Source: an uncultured Thermomicrobia bacterium (lineage in GTDB: Bacteria > Chloroflexota > Chloroflexia > Thermomicrobiales > JALYUS01). Taken from it: DNA of 55,575 nucleotides. Position numbers and translations under genes: made by a program. Each line of letters opens with the position of its first letter. Position 1 is the stretch's first letter. Below, one piece after another: positions 1 through 7,616 of the stretch. The stretch spans positions 1 through 55,575 of the forward strand of contig CALBSO010000003.1 in the NCBI GenBank assembly GCA_937968015.1, given 5' to 3'. The notes under the pieces were generated by a model. The model worked only from the letters and a program-made list of their open reading frames with translations, had not been told where the DNA came from and did not search any database.

Positions 1-39
1 CCTTGACGGCCCGCCGGTACTCCGCAGGCAGCGCGTCCA
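1..39. repeat. Left copy of terminal overlap (circular join)
   Basis: These 39 bases are identical to 55537-55575, the last bases of the window. An exact terminal overlap of this size is what an assembler leaves when it walks around a circular molecule. A gene reads through the join in frame, so the simplest reading is a circle of 55,536 bp. Confidence 0.93.
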
Positions 40-1135
40 TCGTCAGCGTCCCGTCCCCGAGCATGCGCCTGAGCGGTGCGGAGTACGGCAAAGGCACGAC
101 CGCATTGAGGCCGGTGACCGCCATCCGTACCCGCGCGAGATCGATCGCCGCAGCACCCGACGGGAAACCCGCGCCATTGACGACGAGCGTCATGTCGGCG
201 AGCGTCCGGGCGCGCACGGCGGCATGATCGGTACTCAGCTCAGCGAGCACGCCCTGGTAGTCGCGGGCGTAGCGGCCGCTCGCCAGGTAGTCGATCGCCG
301 CCACGGTCTTCTGCATCGTCGCGTGATCCGGCCAGCCGACGACCTGCAGGTGGTCCGCCGCCTGGATGGCGAACTGGTTGAGGCGCTGGGTGAAGGCGGT
401 GCCGCAATCGAGGATGATCAGGTTGTAGTGGACGGAGAGCAGCTTGAGGACGCGCTCGTAGTCGCGCGGGGTGAGGCGGGCCATCTCGTCGGGGCGGCTC
501 GGCGCGGTGAGGACCGGCAGCCGTCCCCACATCGTCACGTACCCTTGCAAGAGACCGATCCCCGCTTGATTGACCGCAGTGAGGTTCTGCAGGAGGTCCT
601 GGATCGTCCGGGGGTTGGTGTCGCCGAGCACCTGATCGATCGTGCCCCAGTCGGGGTTGAGCTCGACGACGATCGGACGGGCGAGCGGCGCCTCGGCGAG
701 GACAAGGCCGGTGGCGAGGGCGACGGTCGTCTTGCCCGGACCGCCTTTGGGGCCGATGGTGGCGAGGATGCGGCAACCGGTCGACATCATCGCCACGCAG
801 TCCCCGATCTGCGCATCGTCGTCCATTTCGAGACGGCCGGGTTGTGTCCGTTCCCGGAGCCACCGCTGCGCGCGGGTGGGCCAGGGGACGACGGGAACGG
901 GTGGCCGGGAGCGCAGATCGGGGACCGGGATACCCGGCGGGGGAGTTTTGGGTAACAGCGTGGGTTCTCCCGGTGGGCTGGACCGTACGTGCAGTCGTCG
1001 CTCGGCGGCTGCCGCAGGGTACGATGAACCATGCCACGTCCCGGTGGCTGGGGAGCGACCGCGATCAGCCTCTGCTACCGCCCCTTCAGTTCTGTCTACG
1101 ACGAAAGGTGGACGTATGGCGTTCGGCACTGTCAC
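1..1135 (-). CDS. CpaE/MinD-like P-loop ATPase of the transfer operon (5' part; 3' end wraps to 55496)
   Basis: After joining the circle at 55536 the gene runs 1135 to 1, then 55536 to 55496, ends in TAA and encodes about 391 residues. The GTG start at 1135 lies six bases after a strong Shine-Dalgarno (complement of 1142-1149). An internal ATG at 826 would remove a proline-rich N-terminal segment of about 103 residues. The ATPase core starts near residue 117 with a deviant Walker A, GPKGGPGKTT, as in MinD, CpaE and TadZ. Later come VVELNPDWGT and LIILDCGTAF, which are typical switch and Walker B regions. It lies between a small membrane protein (15 bases upstream) and the VirB2-like pilin. 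A role in placing or assembling the secretion apparatus is inferred; plasmid partition already has its own ParA at 6741-7571. Confidence 0.85.
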   Translation of the reverse strand, partial: MTVPNAIRPPFVVDRTEGAVAEADRGRSPATGTWHGSSYPAAAAERRLHVRSSPPGEPTLLPKTPPPGIPVPDLRSRPPVPVVPWPTRAQRWLRERTQPGRLEMDDDAQIGDCVAMMSTGCRILATIGPKGGPGKTTVALATGLVLAEAPLARPIVVELNPDWGTIDQVLGDTNPRTIQDLLQNLTAVNQAGIGLLQGYVTMWGRLPVLTAPSRPDEMARLTPRDYERVLKLLSVHYNLIILDCGTAFTQRLNQFAIQAADHLQVVGWPDHATMQKTVAAIDYLASGRYARDYQGVLAELSTDHAAVRARTLADMTLVVNGAGFPSGAAAIDLARVRMAVTGLNAVVPLPYSAPLRRMLGDGTLTMDALPAEYRRAVK

Positions 1136-1149
1136 ACTCTTCTCCTCCC

Positions 1150-1353
1150 TTAGCCCAGAAACCCATGTATGACGACCACGAGTGACAGCAGCGCCGTGAC
1201 TCCCGCTAAGGCGCAGCGCCGGAGGCGACGCTGCTGCTGACGCGCCGCTTCGACGCGGATCGCCGCCGCAATGCGCGCATGGAGTTCGGGCGGTGGCTCC
1301 GGTCGGGAGAGCGTGCGCAACGGGTGGTGACTGTGTACGCAGATGTTGTCCAT
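1150..1353 (-). CDS. Small single-pass membrane protein, first gene of the transfer operon
   Basis: This 67-residue protein has a soluble N-terminal half (HPLRTLSRPEPPPELHARI), a charged Arg/Gln stretch and one C-terminal hydrophobic helix (ALAGVTALLSLVVVIHGFLG). The layout resembles the C-terminal anchor of small anti-sigma-factor-like proteins, but no zinc-finger cysteines are visible, so no function is assigned. The ATG at 1353 is preceded by a purine-rich GGGGGAAG. The stop is only 15 bases before the GTG start of the CpaE-like ATPase, which suggests that it opens the long transfer operon running anticlockwise across the circular join. The promoter should lie between 1354 and about 1460. 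Confidence 0.6.
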   Translation of the reverse strand: MDNICVHSHHPLRTLSRPEPPPELHARIAAAIRVEAARQQQRRLRRCALAGVTALLSLVVVIHGFLG

Positions 1354-1382
1354 GCTTCCCCCGCTCGTTTACAAATAAATAC

Positions 1383-1401
1383 AATACGTCTATTACGTAT
1401 T
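1383..1401. promoter_or_regulatory. Inverted repeat in the divergent control region
   Basis: AATACGT (1383-1389) and its exact reverse complement ACGTATT (1395-1401) are separated by five bases. The site lies in an AT-rich stretch between the divergent transfer operon (start 1353) and the XRE operon (start 1562). A perfect palindrome beside an XRE gene is a plausible operator. Binding by the neighbouring regulator is inferred. Confidence 0.5.
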
Positions 1402-1561
1402 CATATGTAGAGCATACGGGGTCCGCCGCTGTTTGTCCAGCGATTCGCCACACGGATATTCACAGGTGTGCTACGATGTATGGTATGGTTTATGCCTGTA
1501 AATACGACAGGCGGGCATGTGCGGTGAGATCGTCTACGGGCGCGCAGGGGATGACGCAACG

Positions 1562-2044
1562 ATGACGGACGGACAGGAAACCGGTTACCCGACGCTGGCG
1601 GAGAAGATCGACCGGCTCATCAAGGCGAAGCGTGCCCGTGACCGCCGGAATCACTCGTACAAAGACCTCGCGGCCGCGATCAGCGGCTGCGGTGGCTCCT
1701 CGATCTCCGCTGCATACCTGTGGCAGTTGCACACGGGGGCGAAAGACAACCCGCAGAAGAAGGTCCTGGAGACCTTGGCGAGATTCTTCTGCGTGCCGGT
1801 CACGTACTTCTTCGACACCGAGGAGGCCACGCGCCTCTACGAGGAGCTCCCCATCGCCCTCGATGCCGACGTGCGCAAGATGGCCCTGCGCGCTGCGGAT
1901 CTCTCACCGGAATCGCGCGAGGTGATCGGGCAGATGATCGAGCAAGCGCGAAAGATCGAGGCGATGTACAGTGGTCGCCGGGTGCCGCGACCGCCACAGA
2001 GCGACGGTGACGAGCATGTTATGAAGGAAGCCGATCAAGCGTAG
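1562..2044 (+). CDS. XRE-family transcriptional regulator (EspR-like)
   Basis: The protein has about 160 residues and an N-terminal Cro/C1-type helix-turn-helix: TLAEKIDRLIKAK, then YKDLAAAISGCGGSSISAAYLWQL, then VLETLARFFCVPVTYFF. The long insertion inside the HTH and the helical tail (SPESREVIGQMIEQARKIE) resemble actinobacterial EspR-type regulators. I chose the ATG at 1562 because a purine-rich AGGGGATGA lies about ten bases upstream; an in-frame start at 1517 has no clear ribosome site. It heads a tight plus-strand set with an ImmA/IrrE-like protease, a MAB_1171c-like membrane protein and a PAP2-like protein. In other systems such regulators are inactivated by the adjacent ImmA-type protease. 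It may also repress the divergent transfer operon through the palindrome at 1383-1401 (inferred). Confidence 0.85.
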   Translation: MTDGQETGYPTLAEKIDRLIKAKRARDRRNHSYKDLAAAISGCGGSSISAAYLWQLHTGAKDNPQKKVLETLARFFCVPVTYFFDTEEATRLYEELPIALDADVRKMALRAADLSPESREVIGQMIEQARKIEAMYSGRRVPRPPQSDGDEHVMKEADQA

Positions 2045-2064
2045 CTTCCTAAGGGACCTTCTCC

Positions 2065-2577
2065 ATGGACATGAAGACGCTCCGCAAGCGCTGTGCAGCG
2101 CGCATCCATGATCTCCCGATTCCTATTCCCTTTGACACACAGATATTTGCTTCATCCCTTGCTGATCGTCGCGGTCGCCCGATCGTTCTGTGTCCCATGG
2201 CGCTGCGGGGGGAATCCTTCGGTGCGTGGATCGCGGAACTGTCCGTCGATGTCGTGTTCTACGAGGAGCGCGCCGCACCGCTGCACCAACGACACATCAT
2301 CCTGCACGAACTGGGACACATTCTCTGCGACCACGAAGGGCTGGATGACACCGACGTGGCGGCCCTCTTGTCCGGCGCCGATCCATCGGACGAAGGCCTG
2401 CGCGCGCCGCGCGGCACACGATACACGGACGCAGAGGAACAGGAAGCGGAGATGATCGCTACCCTCATCCTCACACGCATCAGCGGCGCACACGCGAATA
2501 CTGCGGCTCCCGACGCGCATGTTGCCGATACCCTTCGACTTCTCGACAGCTTGGAGGGATTGAACGATGGTGGGTGA
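2065..2577 (+). CDS. ImmA/IrrE-like metallopeptidase
   Basis: This 170-residue protein carries the zinc-protease motif HELGH at residues 81-85, preceded by the hydrophobic strand and helix typical of the family (HQRHIILHELGHILCDH). Downstream EEQEAEMIATLIL supplies the expected third-ligand Glu region. ImmA/IrrE proteins cleave or inactivate a partner XRE repressor in response to stress or mating signals, and such a repressor gene ends 20 bases upstream. Its 3' end overlaps the next gene by 11 bases, so the genes are translationally linked. The family call is firm; the substrate is inferred from position. Confidence 0.88.
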   Translation: MDMKTLRKRCAARIHDLPIPIPFDTQIFASSLADRRGRPIVLCPMALRGESFGAWIAELSVDVVFYEERAAPLHQRHIILHELGHILCDHEGLDDTDVAALLSGADPSDEGLRAPRGTRYTDAEEQEAEMIATLILTRISGAHANTAAPDAHVADTLRLLDSLEGLNDGG

Positions 2578-3796
2578 GTTCGTCAGCGCCATCCTCGTCG
2601 CCGCCTTGTGGGGATATCTGCTCGGCAAATTGCGGGCGCTCCATTGGCGTCTGCACGACGCGGCGCAGCGCGCTAACTGCCTCTCGCTCTGCGCGGTCTC
2701 CCTCAGCATGACGGTCTTCCATCCGCCGGTCTATCGGGCGATCGATCGCATCATCAGCGTTCCGAACTTCGCGCGACTCCTCGGTAACAGCCTCGGTGTC
2801 ATCGCCGCGTGGGCATTTCAGCCGGTCGTGATGCGCTTACTGCATTACGAGGAGCGCAAGCGCGGCGTGTTCGGGAGCGTCGGATTGATGGTGGGAACGA
2901 TCCTGACGATGGCGGTCCTGTTCAGCCGCGCCTCGGTACCGATCGAGGCGCCGACGGACTTCCAAGCGCGCTACAGCACGGCCCCATACATTGCCGAGTA
3001 CCGGCTCATACTGCTTCTTTACATCGGGCTGCTCGTCTCCCAGGTCTTCTCTCGCTCGCTCCGAAACCGGCAGGTTGTCCGCAGCATCCCCCGATCATAT
3101 TTGCGACTTCAGGCCCGCGTGCAGACCATCGGCTGGGGACTCGGCACCGCATACGCTGGTCTCGAGTGCGGCTATATCGTCCTCGCGCTCCTCGGCATTG
3201 TGCCCCCGCATTCGTATCCGACGACGCTCGCCTATACGCTTTTCGCCAGCGGCTGCGTGGCCTTGGTGAGCGGCGGACTCCTCGGTATGTACCGCTGGGG
3301 GGAACTATACCGCGCCCATCGGCTGCTTTATCCCCTCTGGCGCGACTTATATGCGGTGACCCCGGACATCGCGCTCGATCCGCCACGCTCCGCGTATGCG
3401 GACGCCCTCACATTCCGGAGCCTTGATCTGCGCCTCTATCGCCGGATGATGGAGATCCAGGACGGCGTTGCCATGTTGGAGCGATACACCACGGTCGCAA
3501 TGCGCGATCGGGCCCGAGCAGTATGCGACACGCTCGGCATATCCGAGAATGACGCACCCGTTTGCGTCGAGGCGATCGTGTGGGCCGCCGCTGTGCAAGC
3601 GAAGCGGCGGGGGTGGCGTGTTCCCGTACCCATTGCTATCCCTGTGACGAGGAGTGACACCGATGTGGATGCGGAATTGCAGTACCTGCAACGCGTGGCG
3701 CGGGCCTATCAGCGACTTGCTCCGCGCGCCGTGTCATTGGTCGATGAGATACTTGATGCGCCTTCTTCGTCAACGCGGTCGAGGAGAACCACATGA
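2567..3796 (+). CDS. MAB_1171c-like multi-pass membrane protein
   Basis: The protein has 409 residues and about seven hydrophobic segments in the first 230 residues, followed by a soluble C-terminal region. The soluble part has LYPLWRDLYAVTPDIAL and LYRRMMEIQDGVAMLERY, which I recognise as hallmarks of the MAB_1171c (DUF6545) family. That family is common in actinobacteria and is usually encoded with an XRE regulator and an ImmA-type protease, as here. Biochemical function is unknown; 'putative transporter' is only a database label. The start overlaps the protease gene and the stop overlaps the next start (ATGA). Confidence 0.8.
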   Translation: MVGEFVSAILVAALWGYLLGKLRALHWRLHDAAQRANCLSLCAVSLSMTVFHPPVYRAIDRIISVPNFARLLGNSLGVIAAWAFQPVVMRLLHYEERKRGVFGSVGLMVGTILTMAVLFSRASVPIEAPTDFQARYSTAPYIAEYRLILLLYIGLLVSQVFSRSLRNRQVVRSIPRSYLRLQARVQTIGWGLGTAYAGLECGYIVLALLGIVPPHSYPTTLAYTLFASGCVALVSGGLLGMYRWGELYRAHRLLYPLWRDLYAVTPDIALDPPRSAYADALTFRSLDLRLYRRMMEIQDGVAMLERYTTVAMRDRARAVCDTLGISENDAPVCVEAIVWAAAVQAKRRGWRVPVPIAIPVTRSDTDVDAELQYLQRVARAYQRLAPRAVSLVDEILDAPSSSTRSRRTT

Positions 3797-4416
3797 CCAG
3801 CACGAAAATGACATCCGCGCCCCGACGAAGCAACCATCTCGCGCGCATCATCACTGAAGTTTTCGCCCCCTCGCCGCTGGCTGCGGTGGTCCTCATCGTC
3901 GTCGCCTGGCGATATTCGCCAACCACAAGTGCTGCTCTCAAATGGAGCCTCCTCGGCATCCTCTTCGCGCCCGTAGTGCCCCTGCTCTATCTCCTCCGCC
4001 AACTGCGCCGTGGAAAAGTGACGGACCACCATGTGCGGCGACGCGAACAGCGGGCCGGGATCATCCTCTTCACGCTCGCCTGCGGCTTTGCCGCCCTCGT
4101 CGTCCTCCTGAAGTTGGGCGCGCCGTCGCAGATTATCGGGCTGATCTGCGCGGGCGCTGCGGGGCTCATCATCGCCCTGGCAATTACCCGCTATTGGAAA
4201 ATCTCAATTCACACCGGGGTGACCGCCGGGATCGTCGTCGTCTTCCTAGAGTTGTTCGGTTGGTGGATGCTGCTCCTCGTGCCGCTGGTGGCGCTCGTTG
4301 GATGGGCACGGGTGGCAGTGGATGACCATACACCCGCGCAGGTAACGGTCGGCGCGGTCGTCGGCGCGGTCGTCAGTGGCATCACGTTCGCGCTCGTCAT
4401 CGCTGCCCTGCGCTGA
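3793..4416 (+). CDS. PAP2-superfamily-like integral membrane protein
   Basis: The protein has 207 residues and about six transmembrane helices. It has KISIHTGVTAG and, about 40 residues later, ARVAVDDHTPAQVTVGA. These resemble the second and third phosphatase motifs of PAP2 proteins (SGH and SRxxxxxHxxxD). The first motif (KxxxxxxRP) is weak: KVTDHHVRRREQRAG lies at about the right place. Lipid phosphatase activity is therefore possible but not shown. It overlaps the upstream membrane gene by four bases and is the last gene of the XRE-ImmA-MAB_1171c set. Confidence 0.65.
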   Translation: MTSTKMTSAPRRSNHLARIITEVFAPSPLAAVVLIVVAWRYSPTTSAALKWSLLGILFAPVVPLLYLLRQLRRGKVTDHHVRRREQRAGIILFTLACGFAALVVLLKLGAPSQIIGLICAGAAGLIIALAITRYWKISIHTGVTAGIVVVFLELFGWWMLLLVPLVALVGWARVAVDDHTPAQVTVGAVVGAVVSGITFALVIAALR

Positions 4417-4515
4417 ATTGCTACGCACACAATTTCGCATGCCAAGAAAATGCCCCGTCGTGACCGCAATCATATCCTACGCTTGTCTTTCCTGATGTAC
4501 ACGAGTAGAAATGTA

Positions 4516-4543
4516 TTGACAACTCTGTAAACACATGTAAATA
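4516..4543 (+). promoter_or_regulatory. Sigma70-type promoter of the first replication gene
   Basis: TTGACA at 4516-4521 and TAAATA at 4538-4543 are separated by 16 bases, about 57 bases before the ATG at 4600. The -35 box is a perfect consensus match. Confidence 0.65.
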
Positions 4544-4599
4544 TCGGACTTCAAAACGACTCCTTGGCTCGGAGACGAAGCGCTGATGGGGTATGGAGA

Positions 4600-5289
4600 A
4601 TGAAGTTTTCGGATGTCTTCCGGGGTCTGGGCCGTCCTGTCGTCTACTACCCCTCTCTCAATGCCATCACCGGCAGCGTCGTCGCGACCGTCTTTCTCGC
4701 GAATCTGTTCCAGTGGTCCGGCACCCAGCGCGATCCCGACGGCTGGATCTTCAAGACGCAGGAGGAAATCGAGGCGGAGACGGGCCTGAGTCGGCGCGAG
4801 CAGGAGACCGCTCGCAAGCAGCTGCGGGCGGCGACATTGCTGAGGGAGGAACGCCGTGGTGTCCCCGCACGTCTGTACTACTTGATCCAAGTCGAGCGGC
4901 TCAATGCCGCGTGGGAGGAATTCCTGGCAAACAAGAATGGCGGAAACCGCCAAACTGGATTGGCGGAATGCGCCGAACAAGGATGGCGCATTCCGCCAGA
5001 CTATCCATACAGGGTTAACTATCCAAAGCAAACACAGGGTAAAGAGGCCCAGAGTGCCGAAAAAATGTGGGAGGAGCTGGCCGAACTGAATATTCCTGAC
5101 GTCGCTGCGTACATTCGCGCGACGGGTCGCGGACCCTTCAATGATCCGCAGGCGACCGTTGATTTCGCGCGGCGAAAACTTTCGGTCCAAGGTGATGCGT
5201 TGCCCTACTCCACAACACATAGCGTGTCTGACCTCCCCTCCCGTGCCTCACCAAGTCCCGACAAATCCCTCAGGATACGGGGAAAATAG
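4600..5289 (+). CDS. Winged-helix replication initiator-like protein
   Basis: The protein has about 229 residues. Residues 8-100 (RPVVYYPSLNAITGSVVATV, then WIFKTQEEIEAETGLSRREQ, then ARLYYLIQVERL) match the winged-helix layout of plasmid and phage replisome-organiser proteins: a fixed-condition helix, an IEAETGLSRREQ recognition helix and a wing reading out a YYLIQ strand. The C-terminal half has a DnaD-like helical stretch (AYIRATGRGPFNDPQATVDFARR). I chose the ATG at 4600; a TTG at 4564 is also in frame but lacks a ribosome site. It sits beside a second replication-type gene and the par locus. Which of the two initiates replication cannot be told from sequence alone. Confidence 0.65.
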   Translation: MKFSDVFRGLGRPVVYYPSLNAITGSVVATVFLANLFQWSGTQRDPDGWIFKTQEEIEAETGLSRREQETARKQLRAATLLREERRGVPARLYYLIQVERLNAAWEEFLANKNGGNRQTGLAECAEQGWRIPPDYPYRVNYPKQTQGKEAQSAEKMWEELAELNIPDVAAYIRATGRGPFNDPQATVDFARRKLSVQGDALPYSTTHSVSDLPSRASPSPDKSLRIRGK

Positions 5290-5341
5290 GCCACCCGTCG
5301 CTCAATCCTCGTCGGAATCTGCAACTGAAGCGTACGAGGCA

Positions 5342-6166
5342 CTACGGCACACCCTCCGCCTTTTCCGACTCGTTCAGCCCGCACATCGTGCGCAAGGTGG
5401 CGAAGAAGTAGGGCATTTTGCTGCGCACCTTCGTCTGGTGCTTCGTCTTCTGCCGCGCCTGATAGAGGTATTGCTCGACAAAAACCTCCTCGCTGAGGTC
5501 GAGCTCGACGAAAATGTTGCGTGCCTGCTTGCAGTTGGAGGCGAGATGCGCGGTGTCACCGAACTCGCGGGAGATGTCGACGATCAGGTTGTCCAGATAG
5601 CCAGTTATCCCCAGGTTATCCACAATTTTCATTTGAGGGAGGTCATTCGAATGTTCGAATTGCTCTTGTCTCTCTGTCTCTTGTTTAACTGTTTCTTGTA
5701 TGGCAACGTCGTTTCCATGGGCCAGGTAACGTGGTTGCGATCCCCTAGGCAACGTTGTTTCGATGGGGTCGGAGCGGAAGCGGAGCTGATAGGTCGTCGC
5801 CTCGTAGCCCTTCTCCTGCGACCTGTTATGCGTCGTGACGATGATCCCCTTTGCCGTGAGACCTTTGATGCCCTTCGTTACTCCCGGCCTGCTCATGCCG
5901 GTGCCGTGATCGAGCACCTTGCCATCTCGCGTCGTGATCCCCTCGACCATCTGCTTGAGGGAAATGGTATCCAGGTCTTTCTTGAAGCCGAAGGTGCGGC
6001 GAATGATGTAGATCAGGACGCGCAGCTCCGCCTCCGATAGATTCGGTGCGAGCACATCGAAAAAGTCGTCAGGGACGGACGTCGTATTCGGTGTCGAAAA
6101 TCCCGCGAAATGGAACGGGCCTTTATCGGTAGGGTTGATATTTTGGGCAAACTGTGTTAACGTCAT
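5342..6166 (-). CDS. Replication protein, phage O N-terminal-domain type
   Basis: This 274-residue protein opens with a domain I recognise from phage replication protein O and plasmid initiators: TTSVPDDFFDVLAPNLSEAE, then RVLIYIIRRTFGFKKDLDTI, then a GMSRPGVTKGIKGLTAKGII recognition helix. The middle is polar and the C-terminal part has a helical region (FVEQYLYQARQKTKHQTKVR) ahead of a PYFFATLR motif common in these proteins. Codon use is less GC-rich than in the transfer genes. The ATG at 6166 has AGGGAG about seven bases upstream. The leader carries a hairpin that may belong to an antisense control RNA (6135-6239). It is convergent with the gene ending at 5289. Confidence 0.78.
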   Translation of the reverse strand: MTLTQFAQNINPTDKGPFHFAGFSTPNTTSVPDDFFDVLAPNLSEAELRVLIYIIRRTFGFKKDLDTISLKQMVEGITTRDGKVLDHGTGMSRPGVTKGIKGLTAKGIIVTTHNRSQEKGYEATTYQLRFRSDPIETTLPRGSQPRYLAHGNDVAIQETVKQETERQEQFEHSNDLPQMKIVDNLGITGYLDNLIVDISREFGDTAHLASNCKQARNIFVELDLSEEVFVEQYLYQARQKTKHQTKVRSKMPYFFATLRTMCGLNESEKAEGVP

Positions 6167-6239
6167 CGCATGCTCCCTGCATCAGACGGGGTACCGTGCC
6201 TCCCCCAGCCGCCAAGCATTTGGGGAGGCATTTTCTTTT
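6135..6239 (+). ncRNA. Candidate antisense (countertranscribed) RNA over the replication gene leader
   Basis: On the plus strand, opposite the 5192-6166 gene's start, there is TTGATA (6135-6140), a 17-base spacer and TAACGT (6158-6163), a plausible promoter. It is followed at 6197-6239 by a GC-rich hairpin and a T-rich run. The predicted transcript of about 70 bases would start near 6170 and pair with the Shine-Dalgarno and leader of the replication gene starting at 6166. Plasmids commonly set copy number this way. The RNA is inferred from promoter and terminator signals only. Confidence 0.35.
6197..6239 (+). terminator. Rho-independent terminator-like hairpin
   Basis: TGCCTCCCC (6197-6205) pairs perfectly with GGGGAGGCA (6222-6230) across a 16-base loop, followed by TTTTCTTTT. 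This reads as a factor-independent terminator on the plus strand. The same stem also forms in the mRNA leader of the minus-strand replication gene. Confidence 0.55.
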
Positions 6240-6360
6240 GAGTTTAGTCTATCGCCCCTGTCCACTCCCAATGGAATGAAAATACGTAGTTGGCGGAAGA
6301 TGCATTCTGTCTCCGAGATCGCTACTTCTTCCAACATCGCCAAGTGGCGACAGAGGATAT

Positions 6361-6416
6361 CTAGACCATTTTGGGTATCTTCGTCCATCAAGACGAAGAT
6401 ACCCAAAATGGTCTAG
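6361..6416. repeat. Perfect 25-bp inverted repeat between replication and partition genes
   Basis: Positions 6361-6385 are the exact reverse complement of 6392-6416, with a six-base loop (CATCAA). The right arm contains the stop codon of the ParB-like gene (6413-6415). No T-run follows on either side, so it is not a standard terminator. Its size and place between rep and par genes suggest a strong bidirectional terminator, a cruciform used in replication or a partition site; the sequence alone cannot decide. Confidence 0.8.
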
Positions 6417-6748
6417 TCGGCTGATCCGTACTTCTCTCGCATCATCGCTTCAATCTCATCGGGGTGACGCATCGCATATTCCAAAAGCGTCTCCACATAG
6501 ACGGCTTTCGTCGGTCGCTTTGGCTTCAAGGCGGATTGCGCGCCGATGAAACCGTCGGTGATCATGTCGATGATCGCGGGGTCGAGCCAGATACCGTGCT
6601 TGACGCGCTGCACGTCCATATCCGCGCGCCGTCCCTGATTGGATTTGGGATCGTGGAACCGCCCTCGGATCGCCTCCACGCGGTCGAAACGCTTGGAGAG
6701 GTCTGATGTGCGCCCTTCGACTTCCTGCTGAATCCGGCCTTTACCCAC
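6413..6748 (-). CDS. ParB-like small partition partner
   Basis: The protein has 111 residues. It is basic at the N-terminus and has a C-terminal segment (KRPTKAVYVETLLEYAMRHPDEIEAMMREKY) of the kind seen in ribbon-helix-helix or centromere-binding partners of plasmid ParA proteins. There is no canonical ParB nuclease domain. Its start overlaps the ParA stop by eight bases, so the pair is co-translated. DNA binding to a local centromere is inferred from this pairing. Confidence 0.6.
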   Translation of the reverse strand: MGKGRIQQEVEGRTSDLSKRFDRVEAIRGRFHDPKSNQGRRADMDVQRVKHGIWLDPAIIDMITDGFIGAQSALKPKRPTKAVYVETLLEYAMRHPDEIEAMMREKYGSAD

Positions 6749-7571
6749 GCACGGCCTCCTTCGCCACTCGCGCCATCACGTAACGTGCAAGTTGCAGATA
6801 GCTGTCGACGATTTCTGTGCGATTCTTCTCGTCGGCATGGGAGGTGGCGCGATAGGCGAAAATAGACTGCCCCGCAATCCACGCCTGTTGCAGCATCACG
6901 CGCTTGCGGAGTTCGAACGGTGTGACGTGCGGCATCTCGGCACGTAGACGTGCCAGGACATGCTTGGAGACAACGGAATCGAGGACGAGATTCGGGACAA
7001 TCGCGAGGATGTCGATTTCGATGTGTAGTTCCTCCATCATAGACGCCAGCTGATCTAAGAGGAGCCGAAGCGCCCACAAACTTGTCGCCTCAGCCTGCAC
7101 GGGTACGATCATCGTCCGCGCCGCATTAACAGCGTTATCCGTGAGACTGTAGAGGTCGGGCGGGCAGTCGATGAGGATCCAGTCGTATTCCTTCTCGATG
7201 GGCGCTAGGAGGTGGCGCAGTCGGTCTTCGCGGTGGCGGATATTGGAGAAGGCACGCTCGGCGAGGACGAGTTGACCGTTACTGGGGATAAGGTCGAAAC
7301 CCTCTCCCTCGTGGTGGAGGATCAGCTCGTGGAAGTCGCGCTTCTCACGTCCGATCAGGGCGTGGTAGAGATTGTACCCCTCGTCTTCCCACATCTGTCC
7401 GAAGCCAATGCCCTGCGTGAGATGGCCCTGCGGGTCAAGGTCAATCACGAGAACACGATTATTCAAGGACGAGAGCGCGGCCGATAGATTGATTGTGAGC
7501 GTGGTCTTGCCTACGCCGCCCTTCTGATTACTGATCGCGGTAATCATTGCCCCTGCTCTCGGTGGTTCCAT
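6741..7571 (-). CDS. parA: ParA-family partition ATPase
   Basis: The protein has about 276 residues and a deviant Walker A, SNQKGGVGKTT, right after the start. Walker A-prime/B regions follow: VLVIDLDPQGHLTQGIG and WILIDCPPDLYSLTDNAV. These are the standard ParA/Soj signatures of ATPases that segregate plasmids. I chose the ATG at 7571 because GGAGGAA lies about ten bases upstream; the ATG at 7547 (MITAISNQKGG) is a second option. The next gene, a small ParB-like partner, overlaps its end. A TTGACA promoter lies upstream at 7617-7646. Confidence 0.92.
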   Translation of the reverse strand: MEPPRAGAMITAISNQKGGVGKTTLTINLSAALSSLNNRVLVIDLDPQGHLTQGIGFGQMWEDEGYNLYHALIGREKRDFHELILHHEGEGFDLIPSNGQLVLAERAFSNIRHREDRLRHLLAPIEKEYDWILIDCPPDLYSLTDNAVNAARTMIVPVQAEATSLWALRLLLDQLASMMEELHIEIDILAIVPNLVLDSVVSKHVLARLRAEMPHVTPFELRKRVMLQQAWIAGQSIFAYRATSHADEKNRTEIVDSYLQLARYVMARVAKEAVRG

Positions 7572-7616
7572 TTGTAATGTTCCTCCCGTGTCGCATCTTC
7601 GTCCAACATCCTCAAT

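Noticed and set aside
240..1037. Minus-strand frame of 265 codons
   Set aside because: Arg/Pro/His-rich composition; it is the shifted image of the CpaE-like ATPase, whose own frame has a P-loop and a strong ribosome site.
6182..6406. Minus-strand frame of 74 codons between the par genes and the replication gene
   Set aside because: Starts inside the perfect inverted repeat with TTG, has no ribosome site and no recognisable motif.
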